DNA of 37,754 bases from Novosphingobium sp. (GTDB lineage: Bacteria; Pseudomonadota; Alphaproteobacteria; Sphingomonadales; Sphingomonadaceae), in assembly GCA_030697365.1 (NCBI GenBank), contig JAUYQH010000206.1, forward strand, positions 1 through 37,754. Reading direction: 5' to 3'. Of the stretch, positions 35,834 to 37,754 are shown piece after piece (the stretch's first letter is position 1; the number at the start of each line of letters is the position of its first letter). The position numbers and the translations under genes were made by a program. The notes below the pieces were generated by a model. It worked only from the letters and a program-made list of their open reading frames with translations. It was not told the DNA's origin and did not search any database.

Positions 35834-36442
35834 ATGAACAGTCTTCATGGGCCCGACGAGGACGTCGAGAACGGCAAGGTGCCGGTGCCCGACGAGGTGC
35901 AGGAGGCAATCCGCACGCTGATCCGCTGGACCGGCGACGACCCGGGACGCGAGGGCTTGCGCGACACCCCCAAGCGCGTCGCGCGGGCATGGAAGGAATA
36001 CTGCCTCGGCTATGGCGAAGACCCCGCGATCCATCTCAGCCGGGTGTTTCAGGAAGTCGGCGGCTATGACGAGCTGGTGCTGCTGAAGGATATCCCCTTC
36101 CAGTCGCACTGCGAGCACCACATGGCGCCGATCATCGGCAAGGCCTCGATCGCCTATATGCCGACCGATCGCGTGGTCGGCATCTCCAAGCTGGCACGCG
36201 TGCTCCACGGCTTTTCGCGGAGGCTCCAGGTGCAGGAACGCCTGACCGCCGAAGTCGCGCGCTGCATCCAGGAACACCTCAAGCCGCAGGGCGTCGCGGT
36301 GGTGATCGAAGCCGCCCACAGCTGCATGACCGCCCGCGGGGTGAGGACGCCGGGAGTGAGCATGGTCACCAGCAAACTGCTTGGCTGCTTCCTCGACGAC
36401 GAACGCAGCCGCAAGGAAGTGCTGAGCCTGATGGGGTATTGA
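35834..36442 (+). CDS. folE: GTP cyclohydrolase I
   Basis: FolE converts GTP to dihydroneopterin triphosphate, the first step of folate synthesis. The 202-aa protein has the zinc and catalytic residues in QSHCEHHMAPIIGKA (Cys near 91, His-His) and AAHSCMTARGVRTPG (second Cys), and the helix VGISKLARVLHGFSRRLQVQ. GAGGGG lies just upstream of GTG 35831 and ATG 35834; the ATG start gives the usual N-terminus. It follows the PLD gene by about 20 bases and may be cotranscribed. A 7-bp stem-loop (36445-36463) overlaps the region just after the stop. Confidence 0.97.
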   Translation: MNSLHGPDEDVENGKVPVPDEVQEAIRTLIRWTGDDPGREGLRDTPKRVARAWKEYCLGYGEDPAIHLSRVFQEVGGYDELVLLKDIPFQSHCEHHMAPIIGKASIAYMPTDRVVGISKLARVLHGFSRRLQVQERLTAEVARCIQEHLKPQGVAVVIEAAHSCMTARGVRTPGVSMVTSKLLGCFLDDERSRKEVLSLMGY

Positions 36443-36956
36443 GGACTTGCAAAATCTGCAAGTTGAGGAAGTACGCGCGCGGAAAGCACCAAAGGCGCGG
36501 CCTTGCGCGAGGGGGAGGCGGGGGGTCGGACGATGGCAAAGAGCGGGTAGAGGGACTGCGCGGGGATTGTGACGCGGTTGGGCGATGTAGGACAGTGAAA
36601 TTTTGCGGTCAGACCCCGGACGATGAGATTGGAGGAGCTTCGCCTCTTACGCTCCGAATGCGTCCAACTCGCTTTGGCTTGCTGGTGGTGGTCGGACCGG
36701 GTTTTGGACCCGGAGGCGCCGATTGTGGCAGAACGGGATCAAGACCGCCGGTAAGTAGATTTACACGATCAAGTCGTAACCATCTTTAACCAGGGTTTGC
36801 TAGCGCATTCAATAAGTTCGCCGACTCCAATTGGCTTGAGACCCTGCTCATGATCCAAGCACTGCCCCCTTTTCCTGCTTTGACATCATCTGAATTGACC
36901 CACACGGCATTGGCCCACAATGCCGAGTGCACCGTTGCAATGGGGCGGATCGCATC
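36443..36956. other. 514-base gene-free stretch with several stem-loops
   Basis: No convincing gene is seen. Visible structure includes ACTTGCA/TGCAAGT (36445-36463), TTGGA with TCCAA (36629-36667) enclosing GAGG/CCTC, CCGGG/CCCGG (36697-36713), and outer arms GCGGTC (36605-36610) and GACCGC (36743-36748) that could close the whole. The right part (after about 36760) is markedly more AT-rich and holds GTAACCATCTTTAACC (36776-36791) and a TTGACA box (36880-36885), suggesting a regulatory region for the H-NOX gene. Confidence 0.5.
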
Positions 36957-37499
36957 GTGAAGGGTCTGGTGTTCACGACCTTTTACGACTTCTGCGAAGC
37001 CAACTACGGCAGCGATGTCCTCGACGACGTCATACAAGCTTCAGATTTACCGAACGACGGAGCTTATACCTCGGTCGGGATCTACCCGTTCTCGGAGATG
37101 GTCTCGCTCGTCACCGCTCTCGCCAAGATCACCGGCAAGCCATTGAACGTGACCTTGGAAGAGTTTGGAGTCCATTGCTTCACCACATGGGTAAAGAACT
37201 GGCCCTCTCAATTCGACGGCAGGAAACTGTTCGATATACTCGCCACGATCGACGAGTTCCACGAAAGGGAAGTCAGAAAGCTCTACCCCGACGCCGAACT
37301 TCCGTCTTTTCGTGTAGAGTTCAGAACCGAGGAGCGCCTTGTGCTCGGCTATCGCAGCTGCAAGCCGCTGGCCGACCTCGCCGGCGGAGTGATCAAGGGC
37401 GCGGCCATTCATCTCAACGAGCCGGTGCGCCTGCGCCACGAGCCGGCGCAGGACGCCGACGGTAAGTATGTCCGCATCGCCATCAATCGCCTCGGCTAA
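36957..37499 (+). CDS. H-NOX heme nitric-oxide/oxygen-binding sensor protein
   Basis: The 180-aa single-domain sensor binds heme and usually reports nitric oxide to a partner kinase or cyclic-di-GMP enzyme. GTG 36957 gives KGLVFTTFYDFCEANYGSDV, the canonical N-terminus; an ATG at 36927 would add ten foreign residues. The proximal His is His102 in ATIDEFHEREVRKLYPDAE, with the conserved YPDAELPSF after it. The heme-propionate motif YxSxR reads Tyr132-Arg-Ser134-Cys-Lys136, so Arg is replaced by Lys. No Tyr is visible at the distal position near 140, which in known families goes with NO rather than O2 binding. The downstream gene begins inside it. Confidence 0.9.
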   Translation: MKGLVFTTFYDFCEANYGSDVLDDVIQASDLPNDGAYTSVGIYPFSEMVSLVTALAKITGKPLNVTLEEFGVHCFTTWVKNWPSQFDGRKLFDILATIDEFHEREVRKLYPDAELPSFRVEFRTEERLVLGYRSCKPLADLAGGVIKGAAIHLNEPVRLRHEPAQDADGKYVRIAINRLG

Positions 37500-37754
37500 G
37501 TCAGGAGCCGCGATCGCCGGCCGGCACGAGGTGCTCCTCGACCGTTTGTGCCGGATGGAGCGGCGCTGCGCGCGCGAACGCTCGGCCCGCCACGAGGCAG
37601 AGCGGCTCCTCGAAAACAAAAGCCTCGAGTTGTTCGAGATGAACCAACGTCTTCTGCAACTCAACGACAATCTCGAAGACCGCATAGCCGCGCGAACGGC
37701 TGCTCTTTCCATAGCGAAGAAGGCGGCAATGGATCTGGTGGAGGTAGATCACCT
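37468..37754 (+). CDS. N-terminus of a coiled-coil signalling protein (partner of H-NOX), 3'-truncated by the window edge
   Basis: The frame is open from ATG 37468, which overlaps the H-NOX gene by 32 bases, to the window end (95 codons). After about 25 non-conserved residues the sequence is a long helix: RHEVLLDRLCRMERRCARER, RHEAERLLENKSLELFEMNQ, RLLQLNDNLEDRIAARTAAL. This resembles the coiled coil before kinase or diguanylate-cyclase domains in H-NOX-linked proteins. The last visible residues (DLVEVDH) look like the lead-in to a GGDEF domain (DxLTGL), so a cyclic-di-GMP enzyme is the better guess. ATG 37555 is an alternative start. Confidence 0.6.
   Translation, partial: MSASPSIASAKSGAAIAGRHEVLLDRLCRMERRCARERSARHEAERLLENKSLELFEMNQRLLQLNDNLEDRIAARTAALSIAKKAAMDLVEVDH

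Noticed and set aside
36439..36789. 116-codon plus-strand frame after folE, starting TTG with a Cys-x-x-Cys pair
   Set aside because: It starts inside the folE end, has a skewed Gly/Arg composition and crosses several stem-loops; a non-coding reading fits better.

Overview
The window looks like a GC-rich alphaproteobacterial chromosome segment, most likely from Sphingomonadales (Sphingomonadaceae or Erythrobacteraceae). This rests on protein character: a long TonB-dependent receptor, a methylmalonyl-CoA pathway cluster, Flp pilins of the ATAIEYGLIAAL type and a xerD-accA neighbourhood. It also rests on several dispersed palindromic repeats of a style familiar from sphingomonads. The taxon is inferred; no 16S gene is present.

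Region 1 (1-11.7 kb) is a propionyl-CoA / methylmalonyl-CoA cluster. It holds pccB (cut at the window edge and carrying an in-frame TAG), mce, an enoyl-CoA hydratase-like gene, a GST-like gene, methylmalonyl-CoA mutase, bioB (biotin for the carboxylase) and pccA, followed by a DUF488 gene and a thioesterase. Together PccAB, Mce and Mcm convert propionyl-CoA to succinyl-CoA. Two accessory patches interrupt the cluster. One (1.5-2.4 kb) has a small AT-rich membrane ORF and a ribbon-helix-helix / coiled-coil gene pair with its own promoter-operator. The other (7.6-8.4 kb) has a toxin-less HigA-type antitoxin and a secreted protein of unknown function. Palindromic repeats flank these patches.

Region 2 (11.7-19.2 kb) has the convergent aroK-aroB pair. 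A tightly coupled run follows: a 45-aa membrane protein, a 612-aa exported protein, a XerC/D-type recombinase with an apparent CTG start, and accA. An M48 metalloprotease comes next. Region 3 (19-25 kb) has two Flp pilin genes, a MutT-type Nudix gene, tRNA-Arg(ACG), a thiolase 3' remnant, and the purine genes purC, purS and purQ with an M16 lipoprotein peptidase between purC and purS.

Region 4 (25-36.5 kb) has a TetR regulator, a TonB-dependent receptor broken by one in-frame TGA, then a membrane-lipid cluster: PlsB-like acyltransferase, alpha/beta hydrolase, HAD-PlsC fusion and a phospholipase D-family protein. folE follows. After a 0.5-kb gene-free stretch the window ends with an H-NOX gas sensor gene overlapping the start of a coiled-coil signalling protein that runs off the edge.

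The points most worth a second look are: the two in-frame stops in otherwise intact genes; two genes (bioB and the M16 peptidase) whose start codons lie inside palindromic repeats; the ribbon-helix-helix pair with a perfect operator over its -10 box; the thiolase tail beside tRNA-Arg; and the H-NOX with Lys in place of the conserved Arg of its YxSxR motif.
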